NCBI GenBank assembly: GCA_022478985.1
Contig: JAKSZP010012330.1
Location: 1-64,000 of the forward strand
Length of the DNA stretch: 64,000 nucleotides
Source: Massospora cicadina
Lineage: Eukaryota > Entomophthoromycota > Entomophthoromycetes > Entomophthorales > Entomophthoraceae
Direction of reading: 5' to 3'
Shown: positions 42,691 through 54,452 of the stretch, piece after piece
Position numbering within the stretch: position 1 is the stretch's first letter
Layout of the letters: each line of letters opens with the position of its first letter
The notes under the pieces: model-generated
Told to the model about the DNA's origin: nothing
The model's input: the letters and a program-made list of their open reading frames with translations, nothing else
Databases searched by the model: none
Translations under genes and position numbers: made by a program

Positions 42691-43840
42691 TTCTATGGTT
42701 GGTTGGGTTTAAATTAGACCTAAAATATTGGGTTAGGCTTAATATAACAAAACAAGGTAGTTGACATCAATTGGGAGAGCATAGGGTTTGTTGTCAGCTT
42801 TATAATTGATGGAGGTAATGGATTTATCTGCTGTTGATGACGTGAGATTGGTATGGAAGGGTACTTGTGAGAAGTCAGCGCTGCCCCTGGATAGAGTTCC
42901 GCCATTTCTCAGTCATGGGCTGGTATAGGCTTAAGGCAGTGTGGGCACCATTGTTGATGAAGTGAATTTGGCACAGGGTGTGCCAAAAACAATGGTTGTT
43001 TGCCAATTAAAGGGTTAAAATTAGAGAGTATTATTTACAAAACAACATGGCATCCTGACGAATGATGGTGAGACAGAAGCGGAGATCATTTAACCCCATG
43101 TGGTAGATGTCCATGAGGTGATGCTTGCGATTAATATGCTTAAAATCTCCCTGGAAGGTTGCTGAGATGCCAGTGAGGGCAGTGCACAATATCAAAAGCA
43201 GGTTGCATTAATGAAGCTCTCATGGTCAAACTTTCAGAATTGAGTATAAACAGAATCGCTGAGGGCATGGGGCATGGGATTATGGAGAAGTTGGCACTTA
43301 GGGGACGCATGGTGGCAAGGCTGGGCAACAACTATGACAAGCTCCAACAATGTGGGCATTTGAAAGTTCCTTTTGGAAGAGCAGGGGTACCTTAGGAGGC
43401 GAAAAAGCTGTAGTGGCAATACAATTATCAAGCCAAAGGTCACAGAGCTGTGACTTTACTTAGTTGAATGCATCAACAAGCTATTCTGCATTGGGGGAGA
43501 ATGAAAGTAACGGGATTGGCAGCAGGCGTAACAGAATAATTAATGGAAGCTCGTAGATATGGTAGCATTTCAGGTGGTTGGTAATTCTCCAAGTGAACTT
43601 GCCACATTGAGCTTAGTAGTTATTAGCCAGTCAGGTCTGAAGAGCGGAAGCTTAAGGAGGTCTTTGCAATCAGGTGACATTTTTATATAGCCCCTCAATT
43701 ATATTTGAATTTTGTCTAGTGATTAATTCTTTAACATCAGCAGAAAAATCTAAAATTAATAGTAAAAAAAATAAATAATTTTTTTAGGAATAACTAATGA
43801 AATAAAAGAGTGTAAATTAGTTTTGATGGCTCCAATATTT
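42691..43840. other. Unassigned tract left of the tandem repeat
   Basis: No known domain is found. Minus-strand frames at 43140-43331 and 43234-43443 contain Cys/His-rich stretches (QPCHHASPKCQLLHNPMPHA; another frame has PHCWSLSELLPSL), which could be a decayed zinc-finger region but are too short to assign. It is enclosed by X copies and may be the interior of the element that carries X as LTR. Confidence 0.3.
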
Positions 43841-43844
43841 GTCC

Positions 43845-44420
43845 AAGCAGCAAGGAGCTTTGGTGCTGGTAACATAGAGGGTGCTGAGACATATTGACTG
43901 TCCATTACAGTTTTGGTTTCACTACAGTGAAAGTCTTTAACGCGGGGAAAAAGAGAGGGCGCCAGGGATTTTGGGTTGGCTGTACAAATTTTAAAGTCAG
44001 AGAAGAAAAGAGCTTTGGTGAAGAGAAACAGAGAGGGCACCAAGGATTTCATTTTGGATGTTTCAATTTCTTCATCAGAACAATAATGGGTTTTAGCAAG
44101 GTAATGAAAAAGGGCTTAAAGAAAATTGGGTGACTGTTCTATCTTGTTATTAGAACAGTGAGGAGCTTTAGCAGAAGGAAACAAAAATAGGGCACTGAGG
44201 ATTTTGGGTTATATATTCTGCTTTTGTTGCTGAAAAAGCAAGAAGCTTCAGTGAAAGGAAAAAAGGGCGCTGAGGCATTTAGGTGGCCATGATGTCATCA
44301 GGAAGTGTGGAGCTTTGGAGCGAGGAAAAAGAGGGCGCTGAGGTTTTATTTTGTGCGCTATGATTTCATTTTGGAACAGTGAAGAGCCTTAGTACTAGGA
44401 AAAGGTGCAGTCATGGAGGC
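43845..44420. repeat. Imperfect tandem repeat, ~78-bp unit
   Basis: The anchor GGGCGCTGAGG or a variant recurs at 43879, 43957, 44035, 44112, 44190, 44265 and 44333, spacings 78, 78, 77, 78, 75 and 68. Other unit parts are AGGAGCTTTAGC and GAGGATTTTGGGTT. Seven to eight units are present. A 78-bp period equals 26 codons, and the first units read on the minus strand as a repeated SLAPSLFPRVKDFHCSE-like peptide. The array ends about 50 bp before LINE L2. Confidence 0.85.
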
Positions 44421-44553
44421 TTCAGACTCATTTAAATAAGGGCTTTCTACTAATTAACCTTCTTCAAACTCATTGCTTTTCTTTCTCATAACAATCACTT
44501 TATTACTATAATTTGATTCGAACAGAAAATTTGGATAATCACACACAGGAAAG

Positions 44554-45755
44554 ATGGGCGACTTTAATAACAAAAATAATACAACATGGGTGAGCGTCGC
44601 AGCAAGCAGTGTGCTTAACGGTGCAACTAAGGACAAGAAACGCCCTGGAGGGGGACCAGGAACCCAAGCCGTAAAAAAATCGCAAACTCAGACACCGTCT
44701 GGGTTTATGGTATTTACTGTAAAGCACGTGCAATACATGTGCATTCAATTCAACCAACCTTTGTCAAAGGTGGAACATGGGATCAGACTCTTCCTTGGGG
44801 ATGAGTCACCAACCCTGTGGGAGAAAACATGTGAGGCACAGCCCTCACTTTTCCCTCACGCGGTGTACGTAGCCACCAACAACATGGGCTGTGGCTGGAT
44901 TGATATTGGTTTCGAAACAGCTGATGAAGCTGATGCCGCAGCAAAAATCTGCATGGAAATTGCCCTCCCTGAGGGCAAAAAATTGTGCGCACCACGTGCA
45001 CCAGATGGAACAAAGTGAAAACTTTGTTCATCTCATTTGACTCGCTCCCCACCAACCTTCCTCATAAGGTAATTGAGGAGGAGCTCTGCAAAGGTCTTGT
45101 GGCCTACGGAGAAATCCAACAACTTGAATTACAGCGATTTTGCTTAATGCCCAACCTGTGCATGAGCAAAGCTATCGCTGTAATCAACCCCTTCCCAGAA
45201 GTGGAAGAGGAATTATCCATAATTCCCTGTGCAGCAGAATTTCACTTTGCAGATGGGGGCCAATCAGCTGCATTCCAAGTTACACTGGAACGCGCACCAC
45301 CCATTTGCAACCACTGTGGCTCACTGGGCCACAAGGAACATGCATGCCCTATAAAAGAGGGCTTAATGGAAAATGATTTATGTGAAGAAGCTATGAACGA
45401 AGATAATGAAAACTTCGCCAAAATGACTGATGGCCACCACCCATTCCGCTGGGGTGAAGATGGACTATACTCCATCATGGACCCAGTTACAAGTAAACAG
45501 CGTAAAACAGCACAAAAAGCCCGCAAGAGAGCAGCGGCTGAAGCAGCGGCACACGTGGAATCCGCCATTAACCACGGACAAATTCAGGAGAATATTTCAG
45601 ATATTCACCGAACCAACCAATCAGAACAATATGCCCAGGTCGAAAATTTTCACAGTAACCAGACTGAGCCACAAAGCGTCATCAGTCATGCACATACTGA
45701 GAACAATGCAACCGCAATTTGGGTGAAAATGCGGTGCATAATGCAACTAAGTTGA
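44554..45755 (+). pseudogene. LINE L2 ORF1 (RNA-binding, CCHC)
   Basis: The frame 44554-45018 starts MGDFNNKNNTTWVSVAASSV, a good candidate for the real start because no other copy keeps one. It has RRM-like MGCGWIDIGFETADEADAAA. After one frameshift near 45000 the frame 44985-45755 has FISFDSLPTNLPHKVIEEEL, KGLVAYGEIQQLELQRF and the knuckle CNHCGSLGHKEHACP, an exact CX2CX4HX4C. A basic stretch RKTAQKARKRAAAEAAAH follows. The protein binds element RNA. This is the best-preserved ORF1 in the window. Confidence 0.88.
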
Positions 45756-47160
45756 ACCTCAAAAATATAAAATCCAATCAACAACCCGCATCAAATCAAC
45801 ATGAGATCTGTGCAGGAAAAGTTGACGCAAATGCAAAAAACCGCAATTCCCTTGAATCATTGGGTCAGATCAAGGGAACCAACCATGGCAGTGAAAGAGT
45901 TGGAGTACAGATGTGGAGCATGGCCAAAATGAGCTGCGGTGGGATAGGACCAGAGGGTCCTCCCAACTGCTCCTGAGGCGCCGCGGGCACCTCAGTGTCA
46001 ATAGGGACGTTAAACATCGTAGGAGCCAGGGCTCATACGTCCCAAGCAAAAAGCTGGCAATCCTGCGAAAACCTCTTGTAGACATCTTGGCCATCCAAGA
46101 AACCCACTGCCTACAAGGGGAAGAAGAATCCTGGTCAACCAGGGTCGCACCATCACAATCAGTATGGACGTCTCACTGTGGGGTGATAGTCCAAAACAAC
46201 AAAAAATTTAAAATTACAAATTCATCATCACACTTGCACGGTCAAGTCCTGGTAGCAACAATCACATGCCAAGATGAAATAATTTCGTTAGCATGTATCT
46301 ATGCACCGTGCACTGAAACTGAGAGAAAATTTTTTTGAAAAAATTTCTACTCTCACCCTCCCACCAGATTCCAACATGTTAGGCGATTTCAACTGCTGGG
46401 ATAACCCCAATACAGATTGATGGCCTAATCCCAGGGGATACCCACCTGGACACATTGAATATTGCACAATGAAGGCATCTCTTGGCTTACAGGATGCTCT
46501 TCCCCCCAATTGACCAATCCTTCCCCACATGATAAGACCCAACATATGTGAAGGACTGCTCATATCGATGAGTCGTATTAACCACATCCTCATCCCACAA
46601 TCCCACCACTCAAGAATCTCCAAATTTAAACAAGTAAGATCAATTTTTCTGATCACCGATTAGTTATGGTGCAGTTAGTACCAACCCAATCCCACACACA
46701 GGTGTTGTCTTGGAGAAAGCTTCACCCAATAATATAAAATTTCCCGAGATAACTGACTGGGTTGAAAACAAGGCTACAAACCCAGAATTCACAGCCCCAT
46801 TCACTTCGGATCCCATTGGAACATGAGAAAATTTCAAGAAAGATTTAATCAACAAAACCTGATATATTGCATCATGCAAGTACGCTGCAGACACAGCCAC
46901 AATCAAGCGTACCTTGGCAGAACTAGACCATCTGGAAATAAATACTCCGAGATCTGGCTATAGCCCTAATTGGTGACACAGATGGGCAAAAATTTCAGCT
47001 TGACTTAACAATCTCATCTTCAAACACCAACACATAATCAAAGTATCAAACAAAGGTAAGTTCAAAAAGGAAGGCGAAATCTGTTTGACATACTTTTTCT
47101 GCCAATTCCACTCCCATGGAAACCAGCCCGCGTGCACACAGGTCTGAAAGACCAACGGCA
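45756..47160 (+). pseudogene. LINE L2 ORF2, endonuclease and linker
   Basis: Frame 45913-46338 has LVDILAIQETHCLQGEEESW (catalytic Glu), SHCGVIVQNN and ISLACIYAPCTETE. A frameshift at about 46335 follows. Then LGDFNCWD near 46380-46400 and FSDHRLVMVQ near 46640-46670, the intact Asp-His pair. The linker to 47160 is full of stops. Confidence 0.82.
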
Positions 47161-47162
47161 CT

Positions 47163-48420
47163 GTGGCAACTGACCCTGAGGAGGTCAAGGCGGAAGTACA
47201 CTGCTATTACACCAAATTATATCGCGATATGCCGACAGATCCACAAAAACTTATAGATTTATTCAAACTGCCAAGATACAAAGTACACCACCAAATTACA
47301 ATATACTATCCCTTATTACATGGGAGGAGCTTTGGGAAACAATTCGCGGTGCACCACGTAGGAAATGCCCAGGGCCTGATGGGATACCCTATGAATTTTA
47401 CAAAAAATATTTTCAACAAATCGCCCCCCTCCTATTGGCGTCAATGAACCAGAGTTTGTTGGAAACACGCCTATTACCAGGAGGCCATGAATCCTACGTT
47501 ATAACCTTGTATAAAAATGGTGACAAGCTGGACCTGGCCAACTGGCGCCCAACTGCACTCTCCAACACTGACACAAAAATTCTAACATTAATTCTAGCAG
47601 CTAGATTAGGCGCAATTGCATCTGACGTCTTATCACTCAACCAGTATGGGTTTATACCAGGGCGTTCAATCTGTAACAACATACATCCTGTTGCAAACAT
47701 TTGTCAATCCAAAGCAACTGGTGCACTGGTCTTCTTGGATCAGGAAAAGGCGTATGACCGTGTTAGCTGGCCATACCTAAAAGAATGTCTACATGCCTTT
47801 AAACTCCCACCAAGATTCATAAAATGGGCGATGCTCCTAACAGAATCTGCAACCATGGCTGTATGCGGCCCTGGATTCCTAACAAACAATATCAATCCAC
47901 ACAGAGGGCTCAAACAAGGGGATCCCCTCAGCCCACTGCTATACAATTTCAGCTTTGACCCGCTCCTCCGAGTAACTGACTCACATCTCATGGGGATAAC
48001 TGCACAAGGATAACCAACAGCCAAGATACTGGCCTTTGCAGATGACTGCATAGCAGGTATAGCAAACAATGAAGATGCCCTACAGCTGGAACACACTCTA
48101 GAGGAATACTTCAAGGTGAGCAATGCATCGCTTAACAAAAGGAAGACAGAAAATCATCCTCTTAGGCAAATACACAAACAATTGGGCCACAACATCAGAA
48201 CCTCACACCAACACTCGAAGAAAAAACCTAATTATTTTACCCTTTGCAACACCTCCCACCACCACTACTGTCTGACACCTTGGAATCTGGCTAGAATCAG
48301 GGGGATATGCTAATGAGACAATGGAAAGTAATCTGTTACAACGGGTATCCAAACGCGTAGCCTCCCTCAAGGGGAGAACCCCAGGAATAACAGGACGAGT
48401 TACAGTTGCTAACTCGCTCA
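47163..48420 (+). pseudogene. LINE L2 ORF2, reverse transcriptase
   Basis: Frame 47435-48013 covers most of the domain: HESYVITLYKNGDKLDLANW, RPTALSNTDTKILTLILAAR, YGFIPGRSICNNIHPVANIC, LVFLDQEKAYDRVSWPYLKE (first catalytic Asp) and HRGLKQGDPLSPLLYNFSFD. A TAA at 48011 cuts it just before AKILAFADDCIAGIANNEDA (FADD intact, about 48030-48050). The upstream piece (47163-47447) holds the linker motif CYYTKLYRDMPTDPQKLI. Confidence 0.9.
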
Positions 48421-49699
48421 TCCTCCCAATACAGTGGTACCAGGCCCATGCGATAGCCTTCTCACCTAACTTTATAACCTCAATTCGCGCGCTTATCTAG
48501 GGCTGGCTGTGGCCTGGCTCTCACCCTCCTATACGGATGGAAACACTATTTGGTCCACGCTCAAGCGGAGGCATGGGACTAATAGATTTTGAGAGCCATG
48601 CCAATTACATCCTAGGTACCTGGATAAAGGAAATCCTTGCTCCAGACCTCCTGCAACAACATTGGTCCAGAGCAGCAAGGACTAACTTTGCACAGGCGCT
48701 CAAATTAACCAACCCACATAGTCCACCCAGACTACTTTTATACCTTGCCAAGCACCCTACTGCAACAGGTCCTCATGGAACCTCCCCTCACTTCAAACAT
48801 ATCCTCAGAACTATCCGCCGTATGGGATGGACCATAGAGAACATGGGTACTATACAGGGAAGGGGACGACCCAGCCCCCAATTCAGATTAAGAAACCCAG
48901 AAAACCACCCCCAGGGAGATATGCTCACAACAACCCCAAACATAGCTAAAATACCTAGATATGCTGGACATTCCCTATGATTTAACCACACAGAAAGCAA
49001 TGTGGAAAATGACACACCACCCACATCTACAGCCAAGGATAAGAGCAAACGCCTGGCGCTGTTTGAGAAGGACCTATAGGACGGCGGACCGCTCCAACTC
49101 CCTCCACAAAACATGTGCAGTATGAGGAGGGGAGGGATCCCTACATCACCGCCTAGAAACATGCCCCTCAACCAAAGCTATATGGCAGGAAGTCGCACGC
49201 CTGCTCAAGATTCAAAACGAACAGGAATTCTCGATATTAAAAAGTATCTTTGCGCTCCAGATCGAGTCACCAATCCCATCTACCCTCCACTCCCTATTAA
49301 TACCCATTGCAATGTGGACAATACACCACAATTGCATTAGATGCGTTCAAGGGCACGGTCCCAACCATTCATGGGATTATTAACAGATTCCATGTCCACT
49401 TACTAGAGCACTTCCAAGCCTGGCTCTATGGATATATGAGACCAAGACAAAAAGCGCTCATAGAATCATGGTTCCCACTCTGGTTCCTCCACACAGACCC
49501 TTTCCTTCACACCTGCTCCATAGCAGGGGAATCCCCCTCGGAGTAGTGCACCAACCCCCATACCTAGCAGTCCCGCTGGCAACAGGGGTAACTTGAGTAC
49601 CCTGGGGTGCCTAATTTTATATTTGTTAGTTATTCTCTTAGTTTCACATATATTCGGTAATGTCTGTCCCTTAGTTGGCTTACCTCATTTAAATAAAAT
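48421..49699 (+). pseudogene. LINE L2 ORF2, thumb, C-terminal domain and 3' UTR
   Basis: Frame 48537-48980 has METLFGPRSSGGMGLIDFES then GTWIKEILAPDLLQQHWSRA and GRGRPSPQF, matching L1. The zinc motif region near 49110-49170 is shifted (CAV-stop-GGEGSLHHRLETC). Frame 49307-49546 has NRFHVHLLEHFQAWLYGYM and WFPLWFLHTDPFLHTCSIAG, the conserved C-terminus. The 3' UTR ends in an AT-rich tail. Confidence 0.85.
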
Positions 49700-49712
49700 C
49701 TTCTTCATATTC

Positions 49713-50100
49713 CATTCAACTAGATTATAGTGAAGCTGGAGGTACATCTTCTGAAGGTTAGACATTGTTTGATAAAAGTATAACCAAATTTCAAATATAG
49801 CGTTCTTTTTTATCTTAGCATTGCATCTTCCTCACTATAATGGAAAGGGATATAAGAGAAAGCCTTTGTTGAACAGATATGTTCTGATGCCATATGTTTT
49901 TAGCTGAAGTTTAGATGTTGTATCTACTCTTCTTCACAAATCTCTTCCATTATAAGGTTATATGTTTGTATGACTATTGCTTCACGTACTCCATCATAGA
50001 ACTCCTTGGATAAAGTAGTTTGTTCTTGATCAAACATCTTTTTGGTATATCTCTTCCTAGTTGTTAAACATATTATATTCTTAAATCTTCTGCTATTACA
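49713..50100 (-). pseudogene. Gag N-terminal remnant of a gypsy element (family X)
   Basis: Directly downstream (minus strand) of a primer-binding site, the sequence reads LTTRKRYTKKMFDQEQTTLS then KEFYDGVREAIVIQTYNLIM, a helix-rich, charged stretch as at the gag start of B. LINE L2 interrupts it on the left. Assignment rests on position and character, not on a capsid motif. Confidence 0.45.
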
Positions 50101-50101
50101 G

Positions 50102-50119
50102 CCCCTGTAGCGAGCACCA
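50102..50119 (-). promoter_or_regulatory. Primer-binding site of the family X element
   Basis: TGGTGCTCGCTACAGGGG on the minus strand differs by one base from the site of element B and borders repeat X copy 1. This suggests that X is the LTR of a gypsy family primed by the same tRNA as B. Confidence 0.6.
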
Positions 50120-50900
50120 CTTTTTTAGAGCAAGTTCTTCTTCACATAACAGTCAAAAATATAGATAGCCAATCAAACGCTTAGCTTTAGTTCTTATAAA
50201 ACATTAAAAAACTTGACAATGAAGATGTTCTCTTTCCAAGATCCTGGTATAGGATGTCTCTACTACCAGAAACAGCATTTTTATATGAAAATATAGGGAG
50301 TAAGAAGTATTTTATTAATATAAGGGTAAGTAATATTTAAAGTACCCTGGGAAAAATAGGGTTATGATGAGTGATAGGCAAATACCACGTGTGAGGGTGG
50401 AAGGAGATTCAAAATAGTATGAGGTATGACACAGTACAGGTTCAGAGTTTTAGTAGTTCAAATTCATCTCTAAAGGATGAACTGAGACAATAATAATACA
50501 CAGTTAAGTGGTTTCCATTTTCTTCCATTTGAAAGGAAATAGAGAATAAGGCATAACAGGTGGCGTAAGATGTTTAATGAGGAGAAAGAGGGGTTAAACT
50601 CTAAATACAAAATTGGCCAAAACATCAAGATGACATTAAGTAGGCTTGGGAATTCTTCTCTATCTCATTGGCCAGTAGAGCACTAGTGAAGCGATATATT
50701 TAGTTTTTTTTCAGTTGTAAACTAGATACTATTATGGGAAATCTTAGTGCAAAAAAATTTAATATGTTGATAATTTTGAACTTAAGTCTGATAGAAAATT
50801 GAATATTAATAAAAAATAAACTAGTGCCAGATATTTCCGAATCTCAAAGCTGAGGCTAAAAAACTAGAGCGATGATCAATATAGGTAAATGGCATTACAA
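50120..50900 (-). repeat. Repeat X copy 1, probable LTR
   Basis: An AT-rich repeat shared with 34900-35461 plus 42472-42690 and with 63130-63760. The primer-binding site at its left edge and the gag-like remnant beyond it argue for a minus-strand 5' LTR. Its outer (right) end was not located exactly. Confidence 0.6.
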
Positions 50901-50982
50901 GGTATTCATAGAGTCTACATCGATGAATCCCCCCTTGGGTTGGGACCATCTAGTACTAAAAAAAAGGGATTCATAGAGTCTA
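50901..50982 (+). mobile_element. Short retrocopy with A-tail and target duplication
   Basis: The direct repeat GGTATTCATAGAGTCTA (50901-50917) and GGGATTCATAGAGTCTA (50966-50982) encloses 48 bases ending GGACCATCTAGTACTAAAAAAAA. The insert includes GGGTTGGGACC, which resembles a tRNA-type B box. The 3' end equals that of the copy at 32853-32900. It is probably the 3' end of a SINE or other A-tailed retroposon. Confidence 0.7.
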
Positions 50983-51039
50983 AAAGGGAGTCCACATCTG
51001 TGTCTTCCACTAATGTACCTCTGAAAAGCTCATTTGGTG

Positions 51040-51430
51040 GTAGTCGTTTAAGTAAATTCTAATAAATAAAATGGGGATCTAATAAGCTTTCCTTTAGCTC
51101 TTCTGCAGAAGGCTCTGGATAACAATTTTTGACAGTGGAGTTAAGTTTTGAATAATCTACGCATGGCAAAGTCTACCAGCTTTTTTCTAAAGATATTTTT
51201 GGAGATGAACATTGAGATGTAAAGCACTTCATAAAACCATTTCATAATATTCTCTTTTAGGTATTGTTTCAGAATGAGCCCTTGTTTGTATGCTGCACGA
51301 GAAATTTTTCCACAATTTAAGTGTCTTTTCAGGAAAAAGGTCAATTCTTAAATCAAATCCCGTTTTCTAAGAAGTTTTTGGTTGGACATTACACTGAATA
51401 AATCCTGATTTTTTTCAAGATCTCAAATTG
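51040..51430 (-). pseudogene. Gypsy reverse transcriptase remnant
   Basis: On the minus strand, frame 51141-51344 (ILKQYLKENIMKWFYEVLYI, SKNIFRKKLVDFAM) corresponds to the N-terminal RT part with the xxxKKK/DF substrate region. A neighbouring frame gives CVDYSKLNSTVKNCYPEP, the gypsy CxDYRxLNxxTxxxxYPLP motif. The rest of RT is missing toward 51040. Confidence 0.75.
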
Positions 51431-52680
51431 TTTCAACTTTGCTTTCAAGTGCCTTGAATAACCTTAGAACAATGTGCAGAAAGCTAAGTATTATTCCTAT
51501 GCCAGTCATACTGTGTAACTTTGATGACCCTATTCCCGCCTTGGTACAAAATGGTCAGCTTTAATTTCCATATTAGTATTTCACCTCATCTGTTCCCAAT
51601 ATAAGAACCTAAAACCAAGAGAGAAGTCATCTTGTTCATCACATAGAATTTAGTTAAAAGTGCAACCCCATTGTGGACTTTACTGGATTATCATATATAC
51701 TGACTTTCAAGGTGAACTATATTCTAGTTTAGAAGTCCCATTTTCATGTTTGTCACTTTCCTCAGTTATTTAAGTAAACTGGAGTCTATGAATGGCCATG
51801 GCACCCATTTCAACAGGGCTCAAGTTGTTATGTTTTTTGCTTAAAGCTTCAGGGGAATTGTGGCGTATAGATAAAAGAGTTCATTGTTGTCCTCAATAGT
51901 TGCTTATACTATGGGCGCTGAGGTTCTGAATGAAGAAAAATTATTTCCTTTTGGACAGGTTGCAACCAGATGTCCCTTTATTCAATTAATATAGACAGTA
52001 CCATTCCTGTAAAAGGAGTATTTGTTATTAAAGAGAAAATAAAAATCCTCCTCTATCTTTGTATTATTCTTGATGGTTGCCAAGATAATTATTGGGGGCT
52101 TTGTCCAATATGACTAAGTATCCCATGATTTCCTTTCACTGAGTTAGTTGATAAAATTTGTTCCCCAAACTAGAAAAATCCCTTTTCAGATCATTTAGTT
52201 TCTCTGGCAATTGAAAATGCACTAAAAACTCCTTGAGCTTTAGAGTCAAAAAGTTATTATCAGTAAACATGCTTAATGCCAAACTGGCCCTCTTGCTTAG
52301 GGTTGCTCTTCAAAGTGGTTTGGCCAGTCAAAATATGTTTTTATTTTATCACTGAGTGCATCAATGAGAAATTTTGGAGAGTCTTAAACTAAGGTACCAG
52401 TGAATTTTACTCATGCTTCCAAGCTTTTCAACCACGTTGAAGCCTTAAAATAATTTTGACAATGGCTGATCCTAAGTGCACCGGAGATCCTCTTAACCTT
52501 TGTGGTAACAAAACAGACTAAGGACAAGATTTTGAAAGTAATAATTTTAGAAAATAAATTTATTGGCACCTAATTATAAAAACAATAAAAGCATATTTTA
52601 TGAAAGAAGCTAAAATAAGACTAAAGAAGTATATAGTATTTATGAATCAAGGGTGTTTAGAGCAAAAATTTCTTTCTGCC
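51431..52680. other. Unassigned AT-rich tract
   Basis: By position it may hold the decayed protease and gag of the element whose RT lies at 51040-51430 (minus strand). I found no readable motif and no LTR end. Confidence 0.3.
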
Positions 52681-54360
52681 TGACACCAATTTTGAGAAAT
52701 TTTAGAAAAAAAGTTGCTTTTCCACCACCGCCTCACCGCACCAATCTCCAAATTTAAGTCCCCAGATCAACCACCTGCTAGTATTTACTGCCCAGAAGGT
52801 AAACGCGTGTGGACTGGATCATCCAGTTTGCCAAATACATTCAGCTGCTATGTCCCTCCAAGGGACTTAGCACTCCACCTAGCACAAGCCCACTCAACCC
52901 ACCCCCACCCCCTAGCCCTACCCCGATCTAATGTTTACTTTTGCCTCCGTGTCAAGTATAGATGTTCTTCCCATATGCTGACAAAGCAATAATTGAGCTG
53001 GTAACGGCCACCTTTGCACCAGAAGGGATTATTGAATTCCGCCCTTACAGAAGCATTTTTGATATTGGATTATCCACAGAAGAGGACACAGCTGCTGCAG
53101 CAGCTACGCCATTAATTTATAAAATTACCCCCATTACCACCACCCAAACATGCCTCCCAGATGATACCACACATGTGGTAACCTTTGCAAACCTCCCCTC
53201 ACACCTTCTCCCTCAAACACTTTATGAGGATTTGATGTAAGGGTTGTCCACGTATGGTGAAAACCCTATCCTCCAATTCATTGTTCCAAATGGTGCTGAA
53301 CACCTCGTGGCACCTTGGGCAATGGCCACCATCACCCCCACCAGCTGAACATGGCTAGCACATCCCACCGCATGCCTATATCTTATCTGCACCTGATCAT
53401 TTCTTTTGGACCTGCACCAATAACAGTTACACAATTAGCCCCCTCTGCTATGAATTAGACTATACCAAAAAGGTATGTCAATACAGTTCACACCCTGCGA
53501 ACATGATCAACACCACCCATAAGGCCACACCAACAGCATTCAAGTGGGGACTTTGGCTGCCCCCACCCCCACAGGCCATGCACTCAATCAGAAGCAAAAT
53601 CTAGCACCACAAACACAAGATGACCAATGCAAACCCATGCCAGCCAATTGGGTGCAGTCTTGGACCACTGTTTAATCCAGAAAATCTCCCGCCCCAAAAC
53701 CTACCCAACCAAAATCACCTACCACCATAGCTTCTTGAATTAACCAAACCCCTGGAACTTATTGGAGGAAGTTTAAATTGGGTGAAAATGTCCCACCACT
53801 GAGTTATTCAATTGATTTAACACCTTATCTGAATTCAGACTTTGATAACCCAGCACTGACCAACAGATATGTCCCCAAACCCAAAACCTTTTTAAAATGA
53901 CCACAACCTTTTTTGCAGTCACGTTGGCTGACCCCAATGATCCCCATTTCGACACTGTGTGAAAAATCTGTCACAAAATAAAAAGGGGCTGTACCCCTCA
54001 TTGTACTCTTAATTTTTCTCCTACTGCAAAAGAAGAAATCCAACGCTTCTATGAAACTGCCACCACCGCTGTTAAGCATGTCACTGAACTGGCCGATTTT
54101 TCCCCATCCACACCCACCACAAGAGCAAATACTATGAAATTAAAACAACTCCTCAATGATCGCATCCAGGCTGAACACCAAGTTCTTGAACTCATAGAGG
54201 CTTTAATCCAGACCCAAGTTGATCTCATTAACTATCTACTCCATCCTGACCCACATCCTATGGATGCCTCAACCCCCTTGCTCTCAGCATTGATCCGCCT
54301 CTACAATACTGAACCAATGATGACCCACCCAATCCCCTCCCCTCCACCATGATGGGAATA
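52681..54360 (+). pseudogene. N1: LINE ORF1-like relic without ORF2
   Basis: Frames 52714-52992 and 52962-53240 join as one protein: SCYVPPRDLALHLAQAH, NVYFCLRVKY, FFPYADKAIIELVTATFAPE, then VVTFANLPSHLLPQTLYEDL. The last matches the second RRM-like unit of LINE ORF1 (FLTFDFLPTMVKCDILEQHL in L1). A degenerate knuckle follows near 53430-53480 (SPLCYELDYTKKVC). Frame 54134-54352 (LLNDRIQAEHQVLELIEALI) is helix-rich. No endonuclease or RT is found before LINE L3. Homologous to N2. Confidence 0.6.
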
Positions 54361-54452
54361 GCAGTTCACCACTATGCCACCTGGTAGGTAATTTTCTCAT
54401 ATCTTTTATGTCTTGCTGCCTGAAAAAGGTGGTCAATTCATAATCTATTTTA

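Larger units (their letters stand above)
44472..49699 (+). mobile_element. LINE L2, full length, subfamily divergent from L1/L3
   Basis: It starts ATTGCTTTTCTTTCTC, the same start signature as L1, and ends with CTCATTTAAATAAAAT. The flanks CTTCTTCAAACTC (44459-44471) and CTTCTTCATATTC (49700-49712) are a 13-bp duplication with two mismatches. It has ORF1, endonuclease, RT and C-terminal zinc motif in order. Protein similarity to L1 is clear throughout, but the nucleotide sequence is much more diverged. Frames are broken. Confidence 0.9.

Noticed and set aside
42691..43840. Cys/His-rich minus-strand stretch as a zinc-finger gene
   Set aside because: The residues fall in different frames with stops between them and do not form a standard C2H2 or CCHC spacing.
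43845..44420. Tandem repeats as LINE L2 promoter monomers
   Set aside because: The 13-bp candidate duplication and the shared CTTTTCTTTCT start signature place the L2 5' end at 44472, downstream of the array.
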